A DNA stretch of 64,000 nt from Fluviibacter phosphoraccumulans_A (GTDB lineage: Bacteria > Pseudomonadota > Gammaproteobacteria > Burkholderiales > Rhodocyclaceae): NCBI GenBank assembly GCA_036287865.1, contig CP126743.1, forward strand, positions 248,001 through 312,000, given 5' to 3'. Positions within the stretch are counted from its first letter, which is position 1. Each line of letters starts with the position of its first letter. The notes beneath the pieces are model-generated. The model did not search any database. It worked only from the letters and a program-made list of their open reading frames with translations, and had not been told where the DNA came from. The position numbers and the translations under genes were made by a program. Shown here piece after piece: positions 30,599 to 40,113 of the stretch.

Positions 30599-30677
30599 AA
30601 GACCCAAGGTAGCCGTCTTGACAGGTTGAAACCAGCCACAGCAGCGACTTGCACTCGGGTCTTTCCCGCCACCCGAA

Positions 30678-31751
30678 TTACCGGCCTGCGCGCATCGCAC
30701 GACCGACCGAATGGATCGTGTCTACCAACACAGATACATTCTCCGGCGGCGTGAATTGACCAATGCCGTGCCCTAAATTAAACACGTGGCCCGTATTGGC
30801 CTGACCGAAGCTGCGCAGTACTTTTTCTGCTTCGCGAGCAACCGCTTCCGGCCCGGCACGCAGGATGGTCGGATCCAAGTTGCCCTGCAACGCAACACGA
30901 TCGCCAACACGTGCACGCGCCTTACCAATATCAATGGTCCAATCCAGACCTAGGCCATCAGCGCCCGTATCGGCCAACGATTCGAGCCACAAGCCACCGC
31001 CCTTGGTAAAGACAATCGATGGAACACGCTCACCATCCCAGATTTTGTGGAGTGCAGCCACAATGCGCTTCATGTAGTTGAGCGAGAACTCATGATAGGC
31101 TGCTTCAGCCAGCGTGCCACCCCAGGAATCAAAAATCATCACGGCCTGAGCCCCGGCTTCAATCTGTGCATTCAGATACTGGATCACTGATTCAGTCGTG
31201 ACCTCCAGAATCTTGTGCATCAGATCCGGACGGTCATAGGCCATGGTTTTAATACGCGCATAGTCATCCGAAGCGCCACCTTCGACCATGTAACAGGCCA
31301 GTGTCCATGGGCTACCGGAAAAACCGATCAGTGGCACGCTGTTATCCAGCGCTTTTCGAATTTCGGCAACCGCATCGATCACATAACGCAGCTGATCATG
31401 CGGATCGGGCACACACAGGTTGCGGATTTCCCATTCGTCGCGCAATGGTCGCTCGAATTTGGGCCCTTCACCTTCGGAAAAATATAAACCGAGACCCATC
31501 TCATCCGGCACGGTGAGGATATCTGAAAAAAGAATCGCGGCATCCAGGTCGTAACGTGCCAAGGGTTGCAAGGTCACTTCGCAAGCGTAAGCCGGATTTT
31601 TACAGAGCCCCAGAAAGCTACCAGCGCGTTTACGCGTCTCACGATATTCAGGCAGGTAGCGGCCGGCCTGTCGCATCAGCCATACAGGCGTTGTTTCAGT
31701 AGGCTCCTTAAGTAAGGCGCGCAAAAAAAGGTCATTACGAGGACGGGACAC
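30678..31751 (-). CDS. hemE: Uroporphyrinogen decarboxylase
   Basis: Decarboxylates uroporphyrinogen III to coproporphyrinogen III in heme synthesis. The product from GTG 31751 is 357 residues and starts VSRPRNDLFLRALL; GGAG lies eight bases upstream of this GTG, which decides the start over an ATG at 31775. Conserved motifs are PVWLMRQAGRYLPEYRE, IGFSGSPWTLACYMVEGGAS and NLGHGIGQFTPPENV. It appears intact. Confidence 0.95.
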   Translation of the reverse strand: MSRPRNDLFLRALLKEPTETTPVWLMRQAGRYLPEYRETRKRAGSFLGLCKNPAYACEVTLQPLARYDLDAAILFSDILTVPDEMGLGLYFSEGEGPKFERPLRDEWEIRNLCVPDPHDQLRYVIDAVAEIRKALDNSVPLIGFSGSPWTLACYMVEGGASDDYARIKTMAYDRPDLMHKILEVTTESVIQYLNAQIEAGAQAVMIFDSWGGTLAEAAYHEFSLNYMKRIVAALHKIWDGERVPSIVFTKGGGLWLESLADTGADGLGLDWTIDIGKARARVGDRVALQGNLDPTILRAGPEAVAREAEKVLRSFGQANTGHVFNLGHGIGQFTPPENVSVLVDTIHSVGRAMRAGR

Positions 31752-31792
31752 AATAACTCCAAACGATCTTATCAATAGTAAATAATAATGAA

Positions 31793-33082
31793 TTAACTGC
31801 CGGAAACGTTATCTCGACGTTCCAGCGTAATACCGAGTTGTTTGAACTTACGATACAAATGTGTGCGCTCTAAGCCACTCTGTTCGGCCACGCGCGTCAT
31901 GTTGCCGCTGCTCCGAGAAATATGATGCGTCAGATAAAGACGCTCAAAAGCATCGCGTGCCTCTTTGAGCGACATCGCATAAAACTCGGTGAGAGACCCG
32001 TCCGATTCATCATCAGACTTGTCCGCCATGGGTTCATTAACTGAAAGCAAAAGCGCATCGACATCCTGACGGCTGATGGTTTCATCAAGCGCGTTCAAGG
32101 CCAGATTCTTCAAAGCGCCGAGCAACGAACTCCAGCCGCCATCTGCACCGCCCCAGGTTTTCTGGCGCAATACATTGAGCGCATCAGGTGCCATCGTGCG
32201 ATGGGGCACATTGCCCTGTTCGCAAAGTAACGTCAACAGAGCCGGCAATAGCTCAGGCAAATCATTGGCGGATTCCGATATTGCTGGCAGACCCACCCAG
32301 ACATCGCTCAGCCGATTAACCAATGCCGCATCAACACCACTCTCGACAATTGCCTCAGCTGAAACACTACTGGCTACCACCAGCGTCAACCGGTACTTAG
32401 CCAGACGGTCCAGCACGAAGCCCAGATTCATCTGTGCCATACGGCCGGCACCATGCAGCTCGGGAATAAACAGAACGCCACCGGCATGCTGTTCCAGCAT
32501 TTCCTGGGTGATCGCACGACTTTCCTGCGATAAATTTAGCCAGGGTGCATGTGGCGTCATGAGACTGCGCGCACCCACTTCGGCAATAAGGCCCTGTGCG
32601 CCACGCAAAAACAGAATCGGCGAATACTTCGCTGACTGGGCGATGCGCTGGCCGAATTTTTTCAGCAAGCCAATCTGCAACAAAGAATCGACCGCGTAGT
32701 GTTGACGCGTCGCGGACGTATCCGGTTTCAAACATTTCTTCACCGTCGCAAGCAGCTTTTGCAGCGCAATCGGTTTTTCAAGAAAGTCGACAGCACCAAT
32801 ACGGGTTGCTTCAACAGCTGTATCGATCGTGCCATGACCTGACATCATCACAACCGGCATGGTGAGCAAGCCATTGGCTGACCATTCTTTTAATAACGAA
32901 ATGCCATCTGCATCAGGCATCCAGATGTCGAGCAGCACCAGGTCAGGTCGACGGCTGGCGCGCAGCTCACGGGCCCGCGTCGCGTTTTCGGCCAACATAA
33001 CGCTATGACCCTCATCCGCCAGAATTTCCGAAAGCAACTCCCGGATACCAACCTCGTCATCAACTACCAGTATTTCTGCCAT
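31793..33082 (-). CDS. ntrX: NtrX-like response regulator with degenerate AAA+ domain
   Basis: The 429-residue protein has a receiver domain with Asp52 (LVLLDIWMPDADG) and conserved Lys in FLEKPIALQKL, a central region of about 200 residues in the position of the sigma-54-activating AAA+ domain, and a C-terminal Fis-type helix-turn-helix (AEQSGLERTHLYRKFKQLGI). The central region lacks Walker A (GESGTGKE) and the GAFTGA loop, so it should not activate sigma-54 by ATP hydrolysis. It is 1 base downstream of its kinase gene. The open frame suggests a maintained variant rather than a fresh pseudogene. Confidence 0.87.
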   Translation of the reverse strand: MAEILVVDDEVGIRELLSEILADEGHSVMLAENATRARELRASRRPDLVLLDIWMPDADGISLLKEWSANGLLTMPVVMMSGHGTIDTAVEATRIGAVDFLEKPIALQKLLATVKKCLKPDTSATRQHYAVDSLLQIGLLKKFGQRIAQSAKYSPILFLRGAQGLIAEVGARSLMTPHAPWLNLSQESRAITQEMLEQHAGGVLFIPELHGAGRMAQMNLGFVLDRLAKYRLTLVVASSVSAEAIVESGVDAALVNRLSDVWVGLPAISESANDLPELLPALLTLLCEQGNVPHRTMAPDALNVLRQKTWGGADGGWSSLLGALKNLALNALDETISRQDVDALLLSVNEPMADKSDDESDGSLTEFYAMSLKEARDAFERLYLTHHISRSSGNMTRVAEQSGLERTHLYRKFKQLGITLERRDNVSGS

Positions 33083-33083
33083 A

Positions 33084-35243
33084 TCAGGCTCCTACCGACT
33101 TCTGTGGTTCTTGATTAATGGATTCGGTGTCATTAGCCACCTGCAAGGTAATACGAATTTCTGCGCCACCGGTTTCCCGATTCGCGAGGGAAATTTTGCC
33201 GCCGTGCTCTTCGATAATTTTTTTCACGATCGGCAAACCTAAACCTGTGCCCTTGGGCTTGGTTGTCACATAAGGTTCAAAAGCGTTCGCCATAATTTCT
33301 GGCGGGAAGCCCGCACCATTATCTGCAATCATCAAAACAACCTGTTTGCCTGCAACATTGGTTGCCACGTCAATCCTGGCATTAACCACACCCTCTGTGG
33401 CATCTTGCGCATTACGAATCAGGTTATGAATAATCTGACGTAGCTGCGTCGGATCCCCTTTGATCTTGGGTAGGGCCATAGCAAGCTCGGCATTAATAGG
33501 TGTTCTGGAGCCTTCATAGAGCACCAGCATGTCGCGCAGCAATTCGTTGAGATCAATGGCCATTAAATTCGCCGTCGGCAAGCGCGCGTAATCGCGGAAG
33601 CTGTCCACCATGTGTTTCATGGTCTGAACCTGATTGACGATCGTACGTGTCGAGCGTTGCAGCATGTCGGCATCGGCATCAGCTAACTGTTTCGCTAATT
33701 TATGCTCTAAACGCTCTGCAGCCAGTTGAATTGGCGTTAGCGGATTCTTGATTTCATGCGCCAGACGTCGCGCCACCTCGCCCCAGGCCGTTGCCCGCTG
33801 CGCGGCAATCAGTTCAGTAATGTCATCAAATACCACCACGTAGCCACCACCGGATTGTTCCGGCAATTCCGAACCATGCACCATCAACTGTTGCTTACGC
33901 CCATCCGGCAAGACACGCTCTACCTCAATCTGCCAGAATGCATCGCCATATTTGGCAAAGCCATCTCGAATGGTTCGTGCCAGATGCTCCTGCCGAGGCC
34001 ATGCTTCGAGCGGCTCAGAAATCAAACCGACCCAATCCTCTGCCAGCAATGTTTTAGCCGCGCCATTAACCGCTTTTAAAACAAATCGACGATCAAACGC
34101 CAGAACGCCAGCCGACAGGTTATCCAGCACTTCCTGCAGATAGGCGCGGGCCCGTTCCAGATCCCCGCGATGCCGTTCGGTTTCAGTATGTGCCTCGCGT
34201 AACTGGAACGTCATGCGGTTGAACGATTGCGTCAGAATACCCAGCTCATCGTTGCTCACTACCGTCTGCTTGGGTGAGAAGTCACCCGCTGCAACCGCCT
34301 GCGTACCTTCCGCCAGAATGGTCAGCGGCGCCGTAAAGCGGCGCGCCAGAATAAAGGCTGCAGAGAAAGCAGCCGCCAGCGCCAACATCAGGGTGAGCGT
34401 TAAGGTAATGGCATAAAGGCGCGTTAACCCCTCCCGCGCCAGTTCCAGTTCTCGATATTCACGGTAAACCGACTGTACCGCCTCTGAATCCGCTGCAAGC
34501 TTCGCTGGCACCGGCACCACCACTTCCAGCAAACGATTAGCAACATGTTGTAGCGAAGCGGTTGGCAGCAGCACGATGACACGAAGGATGGGCAAACCAG
34601 TGCTGTCGGCCTCGATCACACTAAATGCTCCATTTTTCCGTGCCTCAGTGATCTGCGCCGGCAATGGCAGCACGGGTGTTTCGCCAAGTGCCAACGTATT
34701 GCCTACTACCTTAATGCGGTTGCCAGAAATTTGTAACAACGCCGTTGATTGGGCACCGGTTACCTGTTTGAGCTTGGCAAGAACGGCTGGTGCTTGCGCA
34801 GCGTCACGCTGAGCGATTGCAGCTGCTGCATCACGCGTTGTGCTCACCAAACCAATGGTCACACCTTCGAGTGCATCACGACCCAGGTTCAAACCCGCCA
34901 CGAGTGCCTGCTCAACACGCATATCAAACCAACTCTCGATGCTTCGCGTTACAAACTGTACCGATACTGCGTAAATCAGCGCACCCGGCACCAACGCCAT
35001 AATGGCCAGCATGAGCATTAAACGGAACTTGAGTCGTGCGCCAAAAATCTGCTGCCTGTGGTCTCGCCACAAGCGGAACAACTGGACACCAATCACTAGC
35101 AACATCGCTGCGCCCAGCAGAATATTCAACCCAACCAACCAGGAATAATGACGGGCAAAAAAATCTGTGTTTGCTGATGCCTGTGTCAGCAAAAACAACA
35201 GTGCCACCGACACCAGGGTCATGATGAACATGGCCAGACGCAT
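33084..35243 (-). CDS. ntrY: NtrY-like sensor histidine kinase
   Basis: Inner-membrane kinase of 719 residues from ATG 35243, chosen because GGGAGG lies just upstream; an earlier Met at 35291 would run over the preceding gene. It has three or more N-terminal membrane spans and a periplasmic region, a HAMP domain (LARRFTAPLTILAEGTQAVA), a PAS domain (AGVLAFDRRFVLKAVNGAA), the H-box RRLAHEIKNPLTPIQLAAE, and the N/G-boxes LIRNAQDATEG and DNGAGFPPEI. It probably phosphorylates the NtrX-like regulator next to it. Confidence 0.93.
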   Translation of the reverse strand: MRLAMFIMTLVSVALLFLLTQASANTDFFARHYSWLVGLNILLGAAMLLVIGVQLFRLWRDHRQQIFGARLKFRLMLMLAIMALVPGALIYAVSVQFVTRSIESWFDMRVEQALVAGLNLGRDALEGVTIGLVSTTRDAAAAIAQRDAAQAPAVLAKLKQVTGAQSTALLQISGNRIKVVGNTLALGETPVLPLPAQITEARKNGAFSVIEADSTGLPILRVIVLLPTASLQHVANRLLEVVVPVPAKLAADSEAVQSVYREYRELELAREGLTRLYAITLTLTLMLALAAAFSAAFILARRFTAPLTILAEGTQAVAAGDFSPKQTVVSNDELGILTQSFNRMTFQLREAHTETERHRGDLERARAYLQEVLDNLSAGVLAFDRRFVLKAVNGAAKTLLAEDWVGLISEPLEAWPRQEHLARTIRDGFAKYGDAFWQIEVERVLPDGRKQQLMVHGSELPEQSGGGYVVVFDDITELIAAQRATAWGEVARRLAHEIKNPLTPIQLAAERLEHKLAKQLADADADMLQRSTRTIVNQVQTMKHMVDSFRDYARLPTANLMAIDLNELLRDMLVLYEGSRTPINAELAMALPKIKGDPTQLRQIIHNLIRNAQDATEGVVNARIDVATNVAGKQVVLMIADNGAGFPPEIMANAFEPYVTTKPKGTGLGLPIVKKIIEEHGGKISLANRETGGAEIRITLQVANDTESINQEPQKSVGA

Positions 35244-35271
35244 TATTTGCCTCCCGAGACGGCGGACACCG

Positions 35272-35829
35272 TCAAACGAAAACTGCGCCAATCACCATCC
35301 AGCCGCCAATCTCGATCCCCAATGAAACGACTTGAAAGGGTTTAGGCAAAAACGCCTGATCCAGGCGGAAGCGTACTTGCACATCAACCATCTCACCGGA
35401 ACGTATACGACCACCAGCGATAGGCCAGCCGACTGGACGCGCCACATAATTCAGTGCATCCGACAGATTCATAAAGTTACGATCTTCCTGTCCTTCCGTC
35501 ACCCGGTAATTGCGCACCAATGCGTTATAAGTCAAACGTCGGTCTGTGTGAGCCGCATACAACGCTTCATCTACCCAGTACCAACGCGGCCGGCGCACCT
35601 GCGCCTGAATTTGAAACACCAGCGGGATGCCATGATTAACCGCATCCGTCAGCGAAAGTGAAAGCTGTAGCGCAAAGCTACTGTTCAGATTCACTGCCTC
35701 TTCGCTTTGCGTCAGCGTTGCCTCGCGCACCTCTGCGCCCGCACATGCCGTTAGTAGCGCCTGCGCGCTGAATAAAAACACAGCAACATACAACCACCAT
35801 TTCACATAGAAACGGTCGTTCAATATCAT
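35272..35829 (-). CDS. DUF4390 family protein, C-terminus frameshifted
   Basis: Conserved betaproteobacterial protein of unknown function found upstream of ntrY. The product has a signal or anchor segment (LYVAVFLFSAQALLTACA) and a DUF4390-like body (LSLTDAVNHGIPLVFQIQAQ, RRPRWYWVDEAL). At the run of four G (35317-35320 on the plus strand as C4) the frame changes. Adding one G gives SLGDRDWRLDGDWRSF and FRLTVSAVSGGK, with a TAA that overlaps the ntrY ATG (TAATG). As it stands the last residues are replaced by an unrelated tail ending at 35272. Function may be impaired. Confidence 0.8.
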   Translation of the reverse strand: MILNDRFYVKWWLYVAVFLFSAQALLTACAGAEVREATLTQSEEAVNLNSSFALQLSLSLTDAVNHGIPLVFQIQAQVRRPRWYWVDEALYAAHTDRRLTYNALVRNYRVTEGQEDRNFMNLSDALNYVARPVGWPIAGGRIRSGEMVDVQVRFRLDQAFLPKPFQVVSLGIEIGGWMVIGAVFV

Positions 35830-37205
35830 GATGACACCTTGCTTAACAGTGCGTAAAAAAATCCATCGTGCCGCGCATCAGGCAACAACGATGTTTGTGA
35901 TTCCAGCACTGCATCAGTATGCTGTGCCAGAAAATTGGCGATCTGCGTCTGATTCTCCAGCGCAAAAACCGAACAGGTACCGTAAAGCAAACGACCACCC
36001 GGTTTAAGCAACGGCCACAGCGCTTTCAGCAAGCGCTTCTGGGTTCGCGCCAGCGCATACACATCATCATTTCGGCGCAGCCACTTGGTATCGGGATGAC
36101 GGCCGGCCACACCAGACCCGGAACAAGGCGCATCGAGCAGAATGGCATCAAAAGGCCGTTTGGCCCAGGGCGCCGCTGTGTCAGCAGCATCCGCGCAAAT
36201 GACCTGCACATTGCGATCAGCCGAAAAGCGTGATTCCGCCAGCGCACGCGTCAACGCGGCACAACGTTCTTTGTCTGATTCAACGGCGGTCAGTTCTATA
36301 GCGGCCGACTCCAGCAAGTGCGCCGCTTTACCCCCCGGCGCCGCACAGGCATCGAGCACACGCATACCCGATTGTACGTTTAACAACCGGGCAGCCTGTT
36401 GCGCACCGATATCCTGTACTGCAACGACGCCCTGTGCAAAGCCAGGTAATGTTTCAGCAGAAACAGGTTGTGCCAGCAACAACGCATCCGGGCCGTCTTC
36501 AGGCAAACGTGGCTGAATCGCAATACCCGCTGTTGCCAATTGCTGCGCATAAGCCTCAACTGTTGTTAACTGACAGTTCACGCGGAGTCCCATCGGCGGT
36601 TTACGATTGCCGCCCGCTGCAATAGCTTCCCAATCGTCGGGCCAATCTGTTTGCAGACATTCCAACCACCATTGCGGGTACTGCCAATCGGCTTCCTGGT
36701 CATTGGCAATCGTTTGATCCAGCACGGCACGCTCACGTAATGCACGGCGCAAGATGGCATTCACAAAGCTGCGATAGCGCCCGACCGATAATGTGGCCGC
36801 TGCCTCCACCGCCTGATCGACACCCACGTGGGCGCGTTCCGGATGCATCTCCAGCCAGCACAAAGCAACACGTAAAAGGCTTCGCAGTTCGTCTTCGGCC
36901 GTAGGTCGATCAAGCAGTACCGAGAGTTCTACATCCCCCCGGCAATAACGACGTAATGTGGCATAGGTCAGATCAATCGCCTGTGACCGCACAGCGTTTT
37001 CCGGCAACGTACGTTGACGCAAATTGGCGAGCACTGCCGTCAAACTCCGCCCATAGGCCACTACCTCTGTCACACAAGCTGCCGCAGTTTGCATGGCCCA
37101 AGCGAGCGAATCGGCCGCCAATGCAGCGGTCGGCGGCGCGGGCTTACGAGGCCTGCTGAGCGCGGCCGTTCGCTGTGAACGTGGGCGTGATTGTGCGCTA
37201 TTCAT
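35826..37205 (-). CDS. rsmB: 16S rRNA (cytosine967-C5)-methyltransferase
   Basis: Methylates C967 of 16S rRNA. The 459-residue protein has a basic, Ala-rich lead (residues 1-35), a NusB-like RNA-binding domain (residues 40-180), and a Rossmann methyltransferase domain with MRVLDACAAPGGKAAHLLE, catalytic LLDAPCSGSGVAGRHPDTKW and YGTCSVFALENQTQI. Its stop overlaps the DUF4390 start (ATGA), forming an rsmB-DUF4390-ntrY-ntrX operon. Confidence 0.94.
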   Translation of the reverse strand: MNSAQSRPRSQRTAALSRPRKPAPPTAALAADSLAWAMQTAAACVTEVVAYGRSLTAVLANLRQRTLPENAVRSQAIDLTYATLRRYCRGDVELSVLLDRPTAEDELRSLLRVALCWLEMHPERAHVGVDQAVEAAATLSVGRYRSFVNAILRRALRERAVLDQTIANDQEADWQYPQWWLECLQTDWPDDWEAIAAGGNRKPPMGLRVNCQLTTVEAYAQQLATAGIAIQPRLPEDGPDALLLAQPVSAETLPGFAQGVVAVQDIGAQQAARLLNVQSGMRVLDACAAPGGKAAHLLESAAIELTAVESDKERCAALTRALAESRFSADRNVQVICADAADTAAPWAKRPFDAILLDAPCSGSGVAGRHPDTKWLRRNDDVYALARTQKRLLKALWPLLKPGGRLLYGTCSVFALENQTQIANFLAQHTDAVLESQTSLLPDARHDGFFYALLSKVSS

Positions 37206-37258
37206 TATCGTTTTGAGTGTAGCATGTTTACAACACTATCTAGAGGCATAATCTGCCC

Positions 37259-38231
37259 ATGCCGACCTCAACACAGCGCCTCATCACCCACGCCCATCGA
37301 ATCCGCAAGTTCGTCGCCGGTTTGCTCTGTCTGGTGAGTCTCCAGTCATGGGCATGGAACGCAACGGGGCACCGTGACGTGGTCATCATCGCCTAGTCGA
37401 ACCTACCGACGGCTACACAAAAGACCATCGGATCCCTACTCAAAACCCAGACCCTTATTCCGAACCTGCAAAACCTTTCTGTATAAGACGCCTGGATGAC
37501 TGCTGTACTCTGACCAGATGAACTGCGTGATCAAGCAGAACCTAAAGGCACCCGTGTGCCCGCACCACGCTCGACGCAACAATGGCTAACGCTGGCACGT
37601 ACGGGCGAGGGTACGCGCAGCTGGCATTTTGCCGACCGGAATATCGCCAAAGCTTTTAACCAGCCAGTGCAAGGACTCCTCGAACAGGCACTGAACGAGC
37701 AGATTCGCCTGCTGGGTGATACCACGCTATCGCACCAGGATCGTGTTGTTGCTTTAGCCTGGGTCAGCCATCCGGTGGCCGATGCCCACCAGCCCCTGCA
37801 TACCGCCAGCCGCCTTGATTCACTCAACCCGGGTCAGCTCGATGCCGGCGGCAACACGGTGACCGTGTTTGATGCCGGACGTCGCCCGCCGGAGCCGCTC
37901 AGTCTGCATCGCTAGTGGGACCGAACTGCCTGGCCATGCCCGACCTGGCACCCCGCGCTTTGAAAAAGAAAAGGCGCGACTGTTGCACCAGGCAGAGCAA
38001 ATAAGCAGCCCGGACTTAGAGACACCGCCCCTGCGCTGGATTGAAGAGTCCTTCAACATTGCCCGCGACCAGGTTTACCCGGGCCTCGTGCCTGACCCGG
38101 AAAAACCGGGTGGCTTCCTCATTCGGCAGGATTACTGGCTAGAAGGGCGCGACATTACCCGGGCCCGCATTGCGCTAGCGGGTCGGCGGCTCGCTGATAT
38201 TGTGGCTCGCGCCCTTAAAGACTTGAATTAA
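37259..38231 (+). pseudogene. S1/P1-type nuclease, heavily degraded
   Basis: Zinc-dependent single-strand nuclease family, secreted. ATG 37259 opens a signal peptide (KFVAGLLCLVSLQSWA) followed by WNATGHRDVVIIA, so the mature protein would begin with the zinc-binding Trp. The same frame then meets TAG 37394, TAA 37484 and TGA 37511, continues as DELRDQAE to WHFADRNIAK and LAWVSHPVADAHQPLH (the HXXXDXHXXLH zinc motif) and GGNTVTVF, and meets TAG 37913 after PLSLHR. A frameshift follows, and the C-terminus is read from about 37945 as RFEKEKARLLHQAE to the stop at 38231. Several independent lesions; non-functional. Confidence 0.87.
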
Positions 38232-39070
38232 CGCGCCATCGCTTCCAGCCTTGCAATACGTTCGGCTGTTTTAGGGTGGGTCGAAAATAGCTTATCAATC
38301 CCGCCGCCTGCCAGTGGATTCATGATCATTATCTGTGCCGTTGCCGGATGTGCCTCGGCGGTAGGGAAGGGTATACCCCGTGCGTAAGCATCAATCTTGG
38401 CGAGGGCGCTAGCCAGCGCCAATGGATCACCGCTTATTTCCGCACCACCACAATCGGCTTCAAATTCGCGGGCGCGCGATATCGCCATCTGGATCAACAT
38501 AGCGGCAATCGGCGCAATGATGGCAACGATAATGCTCACCACAGCGTTCGCGGGTCGACCTTCTTCATCGCGTCCACCGAAGAACATGGCGAAGTTGGCG
38601 AGCGCAGAAATGGCACCGGCCAAGGTAGCCGCAATCGTCGATGTCAGAATATCGCGGTGTTTCACGTGTGCCAGCTCGTGTGCCATCACGCCGCGCAACT
38701 CCCGTTCGCTCAACAGACTGACGATACCGGTGGTTGCAGCAACCGCCGCGTTCTTCGGATTACGTCCAGTCGCAAAAGCATTCGGCTGGGCTTCATCAAT
38801 CAGGTAAACCTTCGGCATCGGCAGTTCGGCACGTGCCGCCAGATCGCGCACCATGTTGTACAGGTAGGGAGACGAAGTCTCATCCACGGGCTGTGCGTTA
38901 TACATACGCAGCACCATCTTGTCTGAAAACCAGTAGGCAAAGCAATTCATCCCACCACCGATCAGCAACGCCATCATCATGCCCTCACGGCCACCAATCA
39001 GACCGCCAATCACCATGAACAGCGCCATAATGGCCGCAAACAGTACCGTTGTTTTAAACCAGTTACCCAT
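38228..39070 (-). CDS. htpX: Membrane zinc metalloprotease HtpX
   Basis: Inner-membrane protease involved in quality control of membrane proteins. The 280-residue product has two N-terminal membrane helices (LFAAIMALFMVIGGLI, MMALLIGGGMNCFAYW), the active-site motif HELAH in GVMAHELAHVKHRD, two further helices, and REFEADCGGAEISGDPLALA, with the third zinc ligand Glu. Length is standard. Its stop overlaps the end of the decayed nuclease by four bases. Confidence 0.95.
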   Translation of the reverse strand: MGNWFKTTVLFAAIMALFMVIGGLIGGREGMMMALLIGGGMNCFAYWFSDKMVLRMYNAQPVDETSSPYLYNMVRDLAARAELPMPKVYLIDEAQPNAFATGRNPKNAAVAATTGIVSLLSERELRGVMAHELAHVKHRDILTSTIAATLAGAISALANFAMFFGGRDEEGRPANAVVSIIVAIIAPIAAMLIQMAISRAREFEADCGGAEISGDPLALASALAKIDAYARGIPFPTAEAHPATAQIMIMNPLAGGGIDKLFSTHPKTAERIARLEAMAR

Positions 39071-39180
39071 GTCATCACCTCTACAGAGAATTATTATGAC
39101 CTATGGCGTCTATTAGAACCGCACGCGCCTTAATAAATCCTTAGCAATTCACTCGGTAATTGGCGTTACGCCATCAATTT

Positions 39181-40113
39181 TCAAGTGAGCAGCGTACCTA
39201 CGGGGAGCGGGTGGCCGCGCAAAAATTCCGCCGCGGGCAAACGTTTACCGCCGGGTGCCTGCAAGATCTCTAAACACAAGGCACCTTCACCACAGGCCAC
39301 TACAACACCCGCTTCACCCGATGAAAGGACCGTACCCGGTTGACCAGCACCTTCAACAACTCGTGCCGCCCAGATCTTGATCGCCTTTTCGCCCGAATGC
39401 AGGACAGCACCCGGGAAGGGATTGTAGGCGCGAATCTTGCGGTCCAACGCTGCGGCAGCGTCCTGCAGGTTCAACAAGGACTCCTGCTTTTCCAGCTTGT
39501 GCGCATAAGTCACACCAGCCTCAGGTTGCGCTACGGCAAGGAGCGTTTCGCCCGCTGCCAGTTTTTTCAGCGCTGCAACAATCAGCTCGGCGCCTAACGC
39601 GGCCAGGCGATCATACAACAATGCCGTGGTATCGGTCGCCGCTATCAGCATACGCGCCTCATCAACTACGCCGCCGGTATCCAGGCCCGCATCCATCTGC
39701 ATGATGCAGACACCGGTTTCGCCGTCTCCGGCTTCGATTGCGCGATGAATGGGTGCCGCGCCACGCCAGCGCGGCAAAATCGACCCATGAATATTCAGGC
39801 ACCCATATCGCGGCATATCTAGAACAGCCTGCGGCAGGATCAGGCCATAGGCAACGACGACCAACACATCAAGTTTGTAAGCACGAACTAGCGCCTGAGC
39901 TTCATCGTTACGTAGCGACACCGGCTGTTTAACCGGTATGCCCTGCTGCAAGGCAAGCTGCTTCACCGGCGAAGGCGTCAATTGCATGCCACGACCCGAA
40001 GGTCGATCCAGTTGCGTGAGCGCCACCACCACATTAAAGCCAGAATCCAGAATGGCCTGCAGCGCGCACTCTGCAAAGGACGGTGTTCCGGCAAAACCTA
40101 CACGCAGGGTCAT
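39181..40113 (-). CDS. fmt: Methionyl-tRNA formyltransferase
   Basis: Formylates initiator Met-tRNA. The 310-residue protein has LRVGFAGTPSFAECALQAI, the catalytic LNIHGSILPRWRGAAPIHRA and IMQMDAGLDTGGV, then the C-terminal tRNA-contact domain (KIRAYNPFPGAVL). It overlaps the upstream def gene by four bases, as in the usual def-fmt operon. It appears intact. Confidence 0.96.
   Translation of the reverse strand: MTLRVGFAGTPSFAECALQAILDSGFNVVVALTQLDRPSGRGMQLTPSPVKQLALQQGIPVKQPVSLRNDEAQALVRAYKLDVLVVVAYGLILPQAVLDMPRYGCLNIHGSILPRWRGAAPIHRAIEAGDGETGVCIMQMDAGLDTGGVVDEARMLIAATDTTALLYDRLAALGAELIVAALKKLAAGETLLAVAQPEAGVTYAHKLEKQESLLNLQDAAAALDRKIRAYNPFPGAVLHSGEKAIKIWAARVVEGAGQPGTVLSSGEAGVVVACGEGALCLEILQAPGGKRLPAAEFLRGHPLPVGTLLT

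Noticed and set aside
30487..30672. 61-residue minus-strand ORF between priA and hemE
   Set aside because: It has no recognisable motif or ribosome-binding site and covers the DnaA-box-like sites; the gap is treated as non-coding.
38651..38672. parS-like sequence tgtttcacgtgtgcca inside htpX
   Set aside because: Only the left half matches the ParB consensus TGTTTCACGTGAAACA; the right half does not, and it lies in coding sequence.
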